Below, one piece after another: positions 19,735 through 28,097 of a stretch of DNA of 64,000 nucleotides. A program made the translations under genes and the position numbers. Numbering within the stretch: position 1 is the first letter of the stretch; every line of letters begins with the position of its first letter. The stretch is from positions 179,512-243,511 of the forward strand of contig NZ_FOMW01000007.1 in the NCBI RefSeq assembly GCF_900112755.1, given 5' to 3'. This DNA is from Sulfitobacter brevis (GTDB taxonomy: Bacteria > Pseudomonadota > Alphaproteobacteria > Rhodobacterales > Rhodobacteraceae). The notes under the pieces were generated by a model. That model was not told where the DNA came from, did no database searches, and saw only the letters and a program-made list of their open reading frames with translations.

Positions 19735-20537
19735 GCTGCCTTCAAACCATTCAGGACTACGGCCTGCGCTCGCTCGGCATTGGCGAACGGTTGCTGCCTA
19801 AAGACAATTTCACGCTATGCGAACAGTTTACCCTGATCGGCTCCGGCATGATCTGGAACATCTACTTTGGCATTGTCGCCCTGGTGACCGGATTTGCCTT
19901 TGCGACAGCGCTCGGGCTTGGCAAGGCCAGCAGCAATATCTGGCTGCGCAAACCCTCGGAATGGTTCATCTTTTTGTTCCGTGGCTCGCCGCTGTTCATT
20001 CAGTTCTTCTTTGGCTACTTCTTGTTTCTCAGCCTGAAATCGCAATACGCATTCTTCGCCCCTTTTACGGCGGCATGGTTGGGTGCGCTGATTGTGCTTT
20101 TCTTCAACACAGCCGCCTATTCCGCCGAAATATTTTACGGCGCGCTGCAATCCATCCCCAAGGGCGATGTAGAGGCGGCGGATGCCTACGGGCTTTCAGG
20201 CTGGCACCGTTTCCGGCGGGTGATCTGGCCCACCTCGCTGCGGCTGGCGTGGCCCGCCTATACCAACGAGGCGATCTTCCTGTTCCACGCCACGACACTA
20301 GTGTTTTTCAGCGGTTTCCCCGCATGGCAACAGCGCGGCGATGCGCTCTATTACGCCAGCTATTTTGCTGACAAAACCTTCAACCCCTTTGTGCCCTATC
20401 CGATCCTTGCTGGATATTTCATCATCCTGACTGTTATCGTGATTTCGGTCTTCGGAATGATCAATGCGCGGCTCAACCGGCACCTGCCTCAGGAAAATCG
20501 TCGCAAAATTCGCTTGCGCATTAATCTGATCCGGTAG
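19731..20537 (+). CDS. Polar amino acid ABC transporter permease 2
   Basis: A 268-residue permease of the HisM/ArtM family with about five membrane spans. A FRGSPLFIQ segment and the EAA-loop stretch GDVEAADAYGLSGW are visible. ATG 19731 overlaps the stop of permease 1 (ATGA), which fixes the start; the open frame extending to 19599 is not translated as this protein. With permease 1 it makes the channel of the transporter. The amine-ligase gene begins 98 bp later. Confidence 0.9.
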   Translation: MSCLQTIQDYGLRSLGIGERLLPKDNFTLCEQFTLIGSGMIWNIYFGIVALVTGFAFATALGLGKASSNIWLRKPSEWFIFLFRGSPLFIQFFFGYFLFLSLKSQYAFFAPFTAAWLGALIVLFFNTAAYSAEIFYGALQSIPKGDVEAADAYGLSGWHRFRRVIWPTSLRLAWPAYTNEAIFLFHATTLVFFSGFPAWQQRGDALYYASYFADKTFNPFVPYPILAGYFIILTVIVISVFGMINARLNRHLPQENRRKIRLRINLIR

Positions 20538-20635
20538 TATCCAACATTTGATCAAATTATTTGGCGCGTGGGCGTCAATACACTTTGCCACTCTGGCCAA
20601 GCCGATTTCGTGCCCACTGCCCTGTCAGGTGAGTT

Positions 20636-21970
20636 ATGAATAATTGGCTACGCAAACACCCTTCTGTCCGCACCATCCGCGTTGCAGCGGCTGACCTGAA
20701 CGGTCAGGCCCGTGGCAAACGGATCCCTGTCCGCTTTGCCGACAAGGTGACAACCGAAGGCACGCGCTTTCCGATGTCCGTGCTCAACCTCGACATCTGG
20801 GGCGAAGACATCGACGACAGCCCGCTGGTGTTTGATTCCGGCGATGCCGATGGCGTGCTGAAACCGACCGAGCGGGGCTTCATGCCGATGCCCTGGCTTG
20901 AGGCGCCCTCCGCCCTGCTGCCGATCTGGATGTTCCATGAGGACGGGCGCCCCTATGGCGGTGATCCGCGCCACGCCCTGCGTGCGGTGCTGGACCGTTT
21001 TAAGGCGCGTGGGCTGACACCGGTCTGCGCGGTCGAGCTTGAGTTCTTTCTGATCGACGATTCGGGCCGCAAGTTGCAGGTGCCGATCTCGCCGCGCTCT
21101 GGCAAGCGCCGCAAAGCCGCCGAGACTCTGTCGATCCGTGCGCTTGACCAGTTCGATGAATTCTTCACCGATCTTTATGACGCCTGCGAAGAGATGGACA
21201 TTCCCGCCGATACCGCGATTTCCGAAGCCGGTCTGGGCCAGTTCGAGATTAACCTGATGCATTGCGATGATGCCCTGCGCGCCGCCGATGATGCATGGTT
21301 GTTCAAGATGCTGGTCAAGGGTCTGGCGCGGCGGCATGGCTTTGCCGCCTCGTTTATGGCCAAGCCCTACGAGGATTATGCCGGCTCCGGTCTGCACACC
21401 CACTTCTCGGTTCTGGACAAGAACGGCGACAACGTCTTTGACAATGGCGGCCCCGAAGGCACCGATGTGATGCGCCACGCGGTTGCAGGCTGCATTGACG
21501 CCATGCCCGGCTCGGCGCTGGTGTTCTGCCCGCATGCGAACAGTTTTGACCGCATGGTGCCCGGCGCACACGCGCCCACAGGCATCTCATGGGCCTATGA
21601 AAACCGCACCTCCTCGATCCGCATTCCTTCGGGCAGCCACAAGGCCCGCCGGATCGAGCATCGCGTTTCAGGGGGTGACGTGAACCCCTATCTGATGCTG
21701 GCCGCCGTTCTGGGCGCCGCCATCAACGGTATCGAGGATGGCAAGGAGCCGCCCGCCCCGATCACCGGCAACGCCTATGCTGCCGATCTTCCGCAGATTC
21801 CCACCAACTGGACCGAGGCGATCGACAAGTTTGAAACCTGCGAGCACGTCGCACGGATTTTCGCTCCCGAACTGGTGCGCAACTTCGTACTGACGAAGCG
21901 TCAGGAAGTGCATTATATGCAGGAGTTGAACCCGCAAGAGCAGGTCGAAATTTACCTCGATACCGTATAA
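20636..21970 (+). CDS. Glutamine synthetase-like ligase 1 (gamma-glutamylamide synthetase type)
   Basis: A 444-residue glutamine-synthetase-fold ligase. The E-x-E metal site (VELEFFL), GSGLHTHFS in the ATP region and NRTSSIRIP near the C-terminus are present. The divergent N-terminus and the neighbours place it with PuuA/GlnT/IpuC-type enzymes, which join glutamate to amines such as putrescine, rather than with GlnA. The Tyr adenylylation region of GlnA is not evident. The following genes (GATase, second ligase, oxidase) suggest glutamylated-amine catabolism. Confidence 0.88.
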   Translation: MNNWLRKHPSVRTIRVAAADLNGQARGKRIPVRFADKVTTEGTRFPMSVLNLDIWGEDIDDSPLVFDSGDADGVLKPTERGFMPMPWLEAPSALLPIWMFHEDGRPYGGDPRHALRAVLDRFKARGLTPVCAVELEFFLIDDSGRKLQVPISPRSGKRRKAAETLSIRALDQFDEFFTDLYDACEEMDIPADTAISEAGLGQFEINLMHCDDALRAADDAWLFKMLVKGLARRHGFAASFMAKPYEDYAGSGLHTHFSVLDKNGDNVFDNGGPEGTDVMRHAVAGCIDAMPGSALVFCPHANSFDRMVPGAHAPTGISWAYENRTSSIRIPSGSHKARRIEHRVSGGDVNPYLMLAAVLGAAINGIEDGKEPPAPITGNAYAADLPQIPTNWTEAIDKFETCEHVARIFAPELVRNFVLTKRQEVHYMQELNPQEQVEIYLDTV

Positions 21971-21983
21971 ACAGGTGCACCCC

Positions 21984-22673
21984 ATGAAAATTGGCATCCT
22001 CCAGACCGGCCACTCGCCCGATGACTTTCGGGAAAGCCTTGGCGATTATGGCCAGATGTTTACCCGCCTTCTGGACGGCCACGGCTTTGAGTTCGAGATA
22101 TTCTCGGTCGTGGACAACGAGTTTCCGGATAGCATCACTGCGGCGGACGGCTGGTTGATAACGGGGTCCAAACATGGTGCCTATGAGCTTCACGACTGGA
22201 TCCCGCCGCTGGAGGAGTTCATTCGCGACACCTATGCAGACGGGCGGCCGATGGTTGGCGTGTGTTTCGGCCACCAGATCATCGCCCAAGCGCTCGGCGG
22301 TAAGGTCGAGAAATTTGCAGGCGGCTGGTCTGTCGGGCGCACCGAATACGACATGGGCGATCACAAGGTCGCCCTGAACGCTTGGCATCAGGATCAGGTT
22401 GTCGAGCGTCCCGAGGGCGCCGAGGTCATCGCCTCGTCGCATTTCTGCGCAAACGCGGGGCTGATTTATGACAACCGCATCTGGACAATCCAGCCGCACC
22501 CGGAATTCGGGCATGATTTTATCGATGGCTTGCTGCGCACCCGTGGCAAGGGCGTGGTCCCCGACCACCAGATCGAAGCCGCAACGGCGACGCTGAACGC
22601 GCCGCTCGACAACAACGACATCGCCAAAGAGATGGCGGAATTTTTAAAGAAGAACCGGAAAGAGAGGGCCTGA
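21984..22673 (+). CDS. Class I glutamine amidotransferase, possible gamma-glutamyl hydrolase
   Basis: A 229-residue GATase1-fold protein. The nucleophile elbow GVCFGHQ and the QPHPEF segment supply the Cys-His-Glu triad. It is not fused to a synthetase domain. In this operon it may hydrolyse gamma-glutamyl intermediates, as PuuD does in the Puu pathway, although PuuD is from a different branch. ATG 21984 begins the standard strand MKIGILQ. Its stop overlaps the next ATG (TGATG). Confidence 0.85.
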   Translation: MKIGILQTGHSPDDFRESLGDYGQMFTRLLDGHGFEFEIFSVVDNEFPDSITAADGWLITGSKHGAYELHDWIPPLEEFIRDTYADGRPMVGVCFGHQIIAQALGGKVEKFAGGWSVGRTEYDMGDHKVALNAWHQDQVVERPEGAEVIASSHFCANAGLIYDNRIWTIQPHPEFGHDFIDGLLRTRGKGVVPDHQIEAATATLNAPLDNNDIAKEMAEFLKKNRKERA

Positions 22674-24031
22674 TGGCCGACTGGACAGATAGCTTACCTG
22701 CAGCAGCAACGGAGTATTTGCAGGGCCGACGGCTCGACGAAGTGGAATGCATTATCCCCGACCTGCCTGGCATTGCGCGCGGCAAGGCGGTTCCAGCCAG
22801 CAAATTCGCCCGGCAGGAGTATTTCCACCTCCCCGACAGCATTTTTTACCAAACTATCACCGGCGAATGGGGCGAGGCCGCAGGCGCGGATGGCTTTATC
22901 GAAAAAGACATGATCCTGCGCCCGGATATGAGCACGGCAACCGCCGCGCCATGGACCGCCGACTGGACACTACAGATCATCCACGACGCCTATGATCGCG
23001 ACGGCGAACCGGTGCCCTACTCGCCGCGCAACGTGCTTAAGCGTGTGGTCGACCTCTACCGCGCCCAAGGGTGGGAGCCTGTTGTTGCGCCGGAGATGGA
23101 ATTTTTCCTCGTCGCCCGTAACCTTGATCCCGCGCATGAGATCAAGCCGATGATGGGCCGCTCGGGCCGCCCCGCCGCCGCACGTCAGGCCTATTCGATG
23201 ACTGCGGTCGATGAATTCGGCCCCGTCATCGATGACATTTACGATTTCGCCGAGGCGCAAGGCTTCGAGATTGACGGCATCACCCAAGAGGGCGGTGCCG
23301 GCCAGTTGGAGATCAACCTGCTGCACGGTGATCCAGTCAAGCTTGCCGACGAGGTCTTCTACTTCAAACGCCTGATCCGCGAAGCCGCTTTGCGCCACGA
23401 TTGCTATGCTACCTTTATGGCCAAACCGATCGCCACCGAACCCGGCAGTGCAATGCACATTCATCATTCGGTGCTGGACGTGGAGACTGGCAAGAGCATC
23501 TTCTCGGACGCACAAGACGGCGAGACCGATGCCTTCTATCACTTCATCGCCGGTTTGCAGAACCACATGCCGAACGCGCTTGCTGTGATCGCACCCTATG
23601 TGAACAGCTACCGCCGCTATGTGAAAGACCACGCCGCGCCGATTAACCTCGAATGGGGCCGCGACAACCGCACCACGGGCATCCGTGTACCTTTGAGCAA
23701 GCCTGCCTCGCGTCGTGTCGAAAACCGTATCCCTGGCATGGATTGCAACCCCTACCTCGGGATCGCTGCCAGCCTCGCCTGCGGCTATCTGGGGCTGATG
23801 GAAGCCAAGCAGCCCAAGGTCGAGTTCCAAGGCGATGCCTATGACGGTGACGGAGATATTCCGCAGGTGCTGGGCGATGCGCTGGAGATGTTCGAGCAGG
23901 CCACCGATCTGCATGATATCTTGGGGCCCGAGTTCGCCCGTGTCTATTCGATCGTCAAGCGCGCCGAATATGAGGAGTTCTTGCAGGTTATTTCCCCTTG
24001 GGAGCGCGAACATTTGTTGATGAACGTATAA
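22673..24031 (+). CDS. Glutamine synthetase-like ligase 2 (gamma-glutamylamide synthetase type)
   Basis: A 452-residue second glutamine-synthetase-like enzyme, clearly diverged from ligase 1. Recognisable sites are APEMEFFL (metal), GGAGQLEINLLHGD, MHIHHSVLD and DNRTTGIRVP. It overlaps the GATase stop and is therefore translationally coupled. Keeping two paralogues in one operon suggests two amine substrates or a hetero-oligomer. PuuA is the closest characterised type I can name, but the exact substrate is unknown. Confidence 0.88.
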   Translation: MADWTDSLPAAATEYLQGRRLDEVECIIPDLPGIARGKAVPASKFARQEYFHLPDSIFYQTITGEWGEAAGADGFIEKDMILRPDMSTATAAPWTADWTLQIIHDAYDRDGEPVPYSPRNVLKRVVDLYRAQGWEPVVAPEMEFFLVARNLDPAHEIKPMMGRSGRPAAARQAYSMTAVDEFGPVIDDIYDFAEAQGFEIDGITQEGGAGQLEINLLHGDPVKLADEVFYFKRLIREAALRHDCYATFMAKPIATEPGSAMHIHHSVLDVETGKSIFSDAQDGETDAFYHFIAGLQNHMPNALAVIAPYVNSYRRYVKDHAAPINLEWGRDNRTTGIRVPLSKPASRRVENRIPGMDCNPYLGIAASLACGYLGLMEAKQPKVEFQGDAYDGDGDIPQVLGDALEMFEQATDLHDILGPEFARVYSIVKRAEYEEFLQVISPWEREHLLMNV

Positions 24032-24080
24032 GCCTGACCTTGGGCCCGACCCTGCACTTTTAGCCCTGAAAGGCAGAGCG

Positions 24081-25385
24081 ATGAACCTGCTTTACGCCAA
24101 CGACCAGCACGGCAAATATCCCGATAGCTGGTATGCCGCGACAGCCACGCCGCTCGCGCCTTTTCCTGCACTTAAAGGCACCGTAAAGGCCGATGTCTGC
24201 GTGGTGGGCGGCGGCTATACGGGGCTTTCGGCCGCGCTGCATCTGGCGCAAGCGGGGCGCGACGTGGTGCTGATTGAGGCACAGCGCGTAGGATTTGGCG
24301 CGTCAGGCCGCAATGGCGGGCAATTGGGCAGCGGCCAACGGGTAGACCAACAGGGTCTCGAAAAAATGCTCGGCGACGCGGCGGCGCTGCGCCTGTGGGA
24401 GATGGGTGAAGAGGCCAAGTCGTTGGTCAAATCTTTGATCGCCGAGCATAAAATAGATTGCCACCTGAAGCCGGGCGTCGCATGGACCGCCTCCAGCAAA
24501 TCAGAAGTCGCGCATCTGCACGATTACGCCCACCATCTGCAAAGCCGCTATGGCTATGATCAGATCGAAACGCTGGACCATGCCGCGCTGCAATCGGTCT
24601 GCCCCTCGCCCGACTACCACGGCGGGGTGCTGGATATGGGCGCGGCACATCTGCACCCATTGAATTATGCGCTCGGGCTTGCCCGTGCCGCCGCCGCTGC
24701 GGGGGTGCGCATCTACGAATCCTCCGCCGCCCATGACATTGAAGAAGGCCTCAAAACAACCGTCCATACCGACGCTGGCAAGATCGAGGCGCGCCATGTG
24801 GTGCTGGCCTGCAACGGCTACCTCGGTGCGCTGAACCGCAAGGTCGCTGCGCGTGTCATGCCGATCAACAATTTTATCGCCGCGACCGAACCCTTGGGGG
24901 ATCGCATCGCCGATGTCCTGCCGCGCGATGTCGCTGTGGCTGACGACCGTTTCGTGGTGAATTACTTCCGCCTCAGCCAGGACGGGCGGTTGCTGTTCGG
25001 GGGGGGCGAAAGCTATGGCTACCGCTTCCCCGCCGACATTGCCGCCAAGGTTCGTAAGCCGATGTCGGTGGTGTTTCCGAACCTCAAAGACGTCAAGATC
25101 GACTATGCATGGGGCGGCACGCTGGCGATCACGATGAAGCGCCTGCCGTTTTTGGCCCGTCTGGGCCCCAATATCCTGTCGGCCTCGGGTTACTCCGGCC
25201 ACGGGGTCGGCACCGCCACCCACGCCGGTTACCTCATGGCCCGCGCCATCCAGGGCGATGGCGATGGTTTTGACACAATGGCAGCGATCCCCACCCCTGC
25301 CTTCCCCGGCGGTGCCGCATTGCGTAACCCGCTGCTGGTTCTAGCTATGAGCTGGTTTTCCCTGCGCGACCGTCTGGGTTTCTAG
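24081..25385 (+). CDS. FAD-dependent oxidoreductase, PuuB-like
   Basis: A 434-residue DAO-family flavoprotein. The dinucleotide-binding motif VVGGGYTGLSAA lies at about residues 41-52, followed by GASGRNGGQ, a segment typical of gamma-glutamylputrescine oxidase. Near the C-terminus, GYSGHGVGTATHAG is the family FAD-binding end. It would oxidise a gamma-glutamylated amine to an aldehyde with H2O2 release. An AAAGG Shine-Dalgarno precedes ATG 24081. No aldehyde dehydrogenase (PuuC) is present in the window. Confidence 0.88.
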   Translation: MNLLYANDQHGKYPDSWYAATATPLAPFPALKGTVKADVCVVGGGYTGLSAALHLAQAGRDVVLIEAQRVGFGASGRNGGQLGSGQRVDQQGLEKMLGDAAALRLWEMGEEAKSLVKSLIAEHKIDCHLKPGVAWTASSKSEVAHLHDYAHHLQSRYGYDQIETLDHAALQSVCPSPDYHGGVLDMGAAHLHPLNYALGLARAAAAAGVRIYESSAAHDIEEGLKTTVHTDAGKIEARHVVLACNGYLGALNRKVAARVMPINNFIAATEPLGDRIADVLPRDVAVADDRFVVNYFRLSQDGRLLFGGGESYGYRFPADIAAKVRKPMSVVFPNLKDVKIDYAWGGTLAITMKRLPFLARLGPNILSASGYSGHGVGTATHAGYLMARAIQGDGDGFDTMAAIPTPAFPGGAALRNPLLVLAMSWFSLRDRLGF

Positions 25386-25484
25386 CCCTTCACAAAAGCT
25401 TCACTTGCGAAACCACCGATCCCCCTTGGCGCCCAACATTATTTGTTTTACCTTTCTGAAAATGACTATTTGGAAAGATGAAAT

Positions 25485-26663
25485 ATGATACTTCCAAACC
25501 TGCATCAGGCCGAACCCATTCCCGAACGTGCGATGGCGGATCTGGCCGCGCTTTTGCAATCGGCTGACCTTTTCCGCTACACTGCCGCGACCGACGCGCC
25601 GGTCTCCCTGCTGGAGGCTGAATTCGCCGAAATGATGGGCAGCAAATATGCTCTAGCCGTCTCCTCTTGCTCGGCGGCACTGTTCTTGTCGCTGCTGGCA
25701 CTTGATCTGCCCCGCGACGCCCGCGTGCTGATCCCCGGCTTCACTTTCGCTGCCGTCCCTTCCGCTGTGATCCACGCAAATTGTACGCCGGTGCTTTGCG
25801 AAGTCGGCGAGAATTACCGCATTGATCTGGATGATTTCGCCGCAAAGCTTGGCGACGTGCAGGGCGTGATCATCAGCCACATGCGCGGCCATACCTCCGA
25901 CATGGACGCCATCACTACTCTTTGTGAAAACGCTGGCATCCCGATGATCGAGGATGCGGCACATTCGCTTGGCACACTGTGGCAGGGCCGCAAAATAGGC
26001 ACCATCGGGCGGGTCGGTTGCTTTTCCTTCCAGTCCTACAAGATGATCAATGCGGGCGAAGGCGGGATCATGATCACCGATGATCCTGACCTGATCGCGC
26101 GCGCGATCATTATGTCCGGGGCCTACGAGCATAACTGGAAGAAGCACCCGGTGCTGCAAGACAGCTTTGCGCGACACCAGAACAAGCTACCGCTGTATAA
26201 TCTGCGGATGTCGAACCTTGCCGCTGTGGTAATTCGCCCGCAGCTTGCGGAACTTCCACGCCGCGTTGCAAACGGCTTGCGCAACCACGATTACGTTGCC
26301 GCAAAGCTCAGCACCTCACCCCACATCGTGGTGCCAGCGCCGCTTGCCGGAGAGGTCCGCGCCCCGGATTCGATCCAGTTCAACCTCACCGGCCTCTCCG
26401 ACGCCGAGATCCGCGATTTCGCCTTCGCGAGCGATGCAGCGGGCGTCAAGGTACAGGTCTTTGGCCAAAGCACCGACAATGCCCGCGCGTTCTGGAACTG
26501 GCAGTTTATCACTGACCTGCCCGAACTGCCACGCACCCGCGCGATGTTGATGAAGGCCTGCGACGTGCGCCTGCCCGTGCAACTGCAGCAAAACGAGTTG
26601 GATCAGGTCTGCGCGACCTTGTTGGGCGCTCTCGCCACCGCGACTAAGGCCCACGCGGCCTGA
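25485..26663 (+). CDS. DegT/DnrJ/EryC1/StrS family aminotransferase
   Basis: A 392-residue PLP-dependent enzyme of the sugar aminotransferase family. Hallmarks are SSCSAALFLSLLAL near the N-terminus, IEDAAHSLG for the PLP-ring Asp, and SFQSYKMINAGEGG, whose Lys forms the Schiff base. Family members usually act on nucleotide-sugar ketones. No sugar-biosynthesis neighbours are present; the upstream operon is amine catabolism, 99 bp away. It might act on an amine-derived carbonyl, but this is only inference. Confidence 0.85.
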   Translation: MILPNLHQAEPIPERAMADLAALLQSADLFRYTAATDAPVSLLEAEFAEMMGSKYALAVSSCSAALFLSLLALDLPRDARVLIPGFTFAAVPSAVIHANCTPVLCEVGENYRIDLDDFAAKLGDVQGVIISHMRGHTSDMDAITTLCENAGIPMIEDAAHSLGTLWQGRKIGTIGRVGCFSFQSYKMINAGEGGIMITDDPDLIARAIIMSGAYEHNWKKHPVLQDSFARHQNKLPLYNLRMSNLAAVVIRPQLAELPRRVANGLRNHDYVAAKLSTSPHIVVPAPLAGEVRAPDSIQFNLTGLSDAEIRDFAFASDAAGVKVQVFGQSTDNARAFWNWQFITDLPELPRTRAMLMKACDVRLPVQLQQNELDQVCATLLGALATATKAHAA

Positions 26664-26699
26664 TCTGCTCCTAGCTTCATTTGGCTAAGTAAACTCAGA

Positions 26700-26739
26700 G
26701 CCCCGCCTCAGTCGCATGAAACCGCGACTGAGGCAGGGC
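26700..26739. terminator. Bidirectional hairpin between aminotransferase and phaR
   Basis: A 10-bp perfect core stem (26706-26715 with 26724-26733) extended by GCCC/GGGC pairs lies between two convergent genes. T-runs are poor, so it may be a weak shared terminator. Confidence 0.7.
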
Positions 26740-26778
26740 CTATCTTGCACTCAGAAACTTAAGAAAACGTCGCCAAAG

Positions 26779-27333
26779 TTATTTGAGCTTGGATAGTTTA
26801 TCCTGAAGCTCCGCCAATTGCTTTTTGATCGCATCAAGATCTTCGTTCGGCTCCGCTGCCGCTTCGGCAGTTGCAGGTTTCGGCCCTTTGCCGCTGCCCC
26901 AGCCGCCGGTCATCGCCTTCATAAAGGCTTCTTGCTGCGCCTGCATGACGCCCAAGCCCGGCATCTTGGCCATCGGGTTGATCGATGACATGTTCTCCAT
27001 CACCCGCGCCTGACCGTCGCGCAGCATATCAAACGAGCTTTGCAAGAACTGTGGCACAACCGAAACATCGCCCGACATATAGCTGCGCACCAGATCGTTG
27101 AGCACGGCCACAGGCAGCACCGATTCACCACGGCTTTCGTGTTCGGCAATGATCTGCAAAAGATACTGGCGCGTCAGATCATCGCCCGACTTCAGGTCGA
27201 CAATCTGCACTTCACGGCCATCGCGGATAAACCCCGAAATATCCTCCAGCGTCACATAGTCGCTGGTTTCGGTGTTATAGAGGCGTCTGGACGCATAGCG
27301 TTTTATTAACAAAGGTTTTGGAGTGTCGGCCAC
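26779..27333 (-). CDS. phaR: Polyhydroxyalkanoate synthesis repressor PhaR
   Basis: A 184-residue regulator with the PhaR DNA-binding domain at the N-terminus (IKRYASRRLYNTETSDYV) followed by a PHB-accumulation regulatory domain, and a C-terminal coiled-coil heptad stretch. PhaR represses phasin and its own gene and is released when it binds PHA granules. I chose GTG 27333 because GGGGAGGA lies just upstream; the longer frame to 27435 lacks similarity. TGC-rich repeats upstream may be its own operator. Confidence 0.93.
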   Translation of the reverse strand: MADTPKPLLIKRYASRRLYNTETSDYVTLEDISGFIRDGREVQIVDLKSGDDLTRQYLLQIIAEHESRGESVLPVAVLNDLVRSYMSGDVSVVPQFLQSSFDMLRDGQARVMENMSSINPMAKMPGLGVMQAQQEAFMKAMTGGWGSGKGPKPATAEAAAEPNEDLDAIKKQLAELQDKLSKLK

Positions 27334-27354
27334 GGTAATCCTCCCCGAAAACGG

Positions 27355-27370
27355 CTTGCTGCACTGCAGC
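27355..27370. promoter_or_regulatory. Candidate PhaR operator upstream of phaR
   Basis: The sequence CTTGCTGCACTGCAGC, 22 bp before the phaR start, is a TGC-rich near-palindrome. PhaR of Paracoccus denitrificans is known to bind TGC-rich sites in front of phaR and phaP. The match is by eye. Confidence 0.6.
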
Positions 27371-27438
27371 CTAGGGCAGCATTTCCCAAAAGGAAACACC
27401 GCATGACAATGGGGGGCCGTGACAAAGCGCGCCACATG

Positions 27439-27468
27439 AAAAAGGGCGGGCCCTATTGGACCCGCCCT
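27439..27468 (-). terminator. Intrinsic terminator downstream of phaP
   Basis: On the minus strand an 8-bp stem AGGGCGGG/CCCGCCCT (27461-27468 with 27443-27450) is followed by five T residues. It lies about 45 bp after the phaP stop and should isolate phaP from phaR. Confidence 0.88.
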
Positions 27469-27510
27469 ACCCTACATCCACCAGGGAGGAAATGATGTAA
27501 GGTTAGTGCC

Positions 27511-27954
27511 TTACTTCGACGCGGCTTTTTTAGTCGCGGCGGAAACGTCGTCGGTTGCTTTCTTGACGGCTTTGCTGGCGTCGTCCTGCATGTTTTTACC
27601 GGCAGCCATCATCAGTTCAACGGTATCCATTTGAACTTTTTTGGCGATCTCTGCGAAGGCAGACATGTGCTCGGCAGCAACTTCAGCCGATGCCGACGCG
27701 AAGTCGGTCATTGCTTTGGCGTAATCTGCAGGCTCTTGCTTGGCTTTCGACATTTCGGACAGCTTGGTCAGCGTGTCTTTGGTCCATTTGCTGGAGATCT
27801 CGGCGGACTTCTCAGCGGCTGTCAGGGCAACGCCCGAAAGCTTTTCATTCAGGCTCGCGGCGTTCTTGAAGGAACCTTCCATTGCGGAAGTATCAACCGG
27901 GAAAGAGCCCATAACGTCTTTGAACATAGCGGCCATATCAGGTGTCTTTGTCAT
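27511..27954 (-). CDS. phaP: Phasin (PHA granule-associated protein)
   Basis: A 147-residue phasin: amphipathic helices without Cys and a Lys/Ala-rich C-terminal tail (AVKKATDDVSAATKK), as is usual for alphaproteobacterial PhaP. It coats PHA granules and controls their number and size. AAAGGA precedes ATG 27954. It has its own terminator and two TGC-rich upstream elements, which fits expression governed by PhaR according to granule load. Confidence 0.88.
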   Translation of the reverse strand: MTKTPDMAAMFKDVMGSFPVDTSAMEGSFKNAASLNEKLSGVALTAAEKSAEISSKWTKDTLTKLSEMSKAKQEPADYAKAMTDFASASAEVAAEHMSAFAEIAKKVQMDTVELMMAAGKNMQDDASKAVKKATDDVSAATKKAASK

Positions 27955-28022
27955 CTGTCATATCCTTTGTTGCGTTAGGTGCGGGCCAATCCCGCTGTTT
28001 TCGCTTCTGAACAGGATATACA

Positions 28023-28065
28023 TGCTGCAGTGCGGCATTTCAAGGTTTTTTTCTGCGCTGCAGCA
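28023..28065. promoter_or_regulatory. Paired candidate PhaR operators upstream of phaP
   Basis: Two TGC-rich elements, TGCTGCAGTGCGGC (28023-28036) and CTGCGCTGCAGCA (28053-28065), flank an AT-rich stretch 70-110 bp before the phaP start. Spacing of about 30 bp would place them on the same helix face around a promoter. This matches the known TGC-repeat preference of PhaR. Confidence 0.6.
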
Positions 28066-28097
28066 TAAATTTTTCTAGGGCGCAAGAGCCAATGGAA

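Noticed and set aside
22970..24013. A 347-codon frame antisense to ligase 2
   Set aside because: Codon-bias shadow of a clear glutamine-synthetase-like gene.
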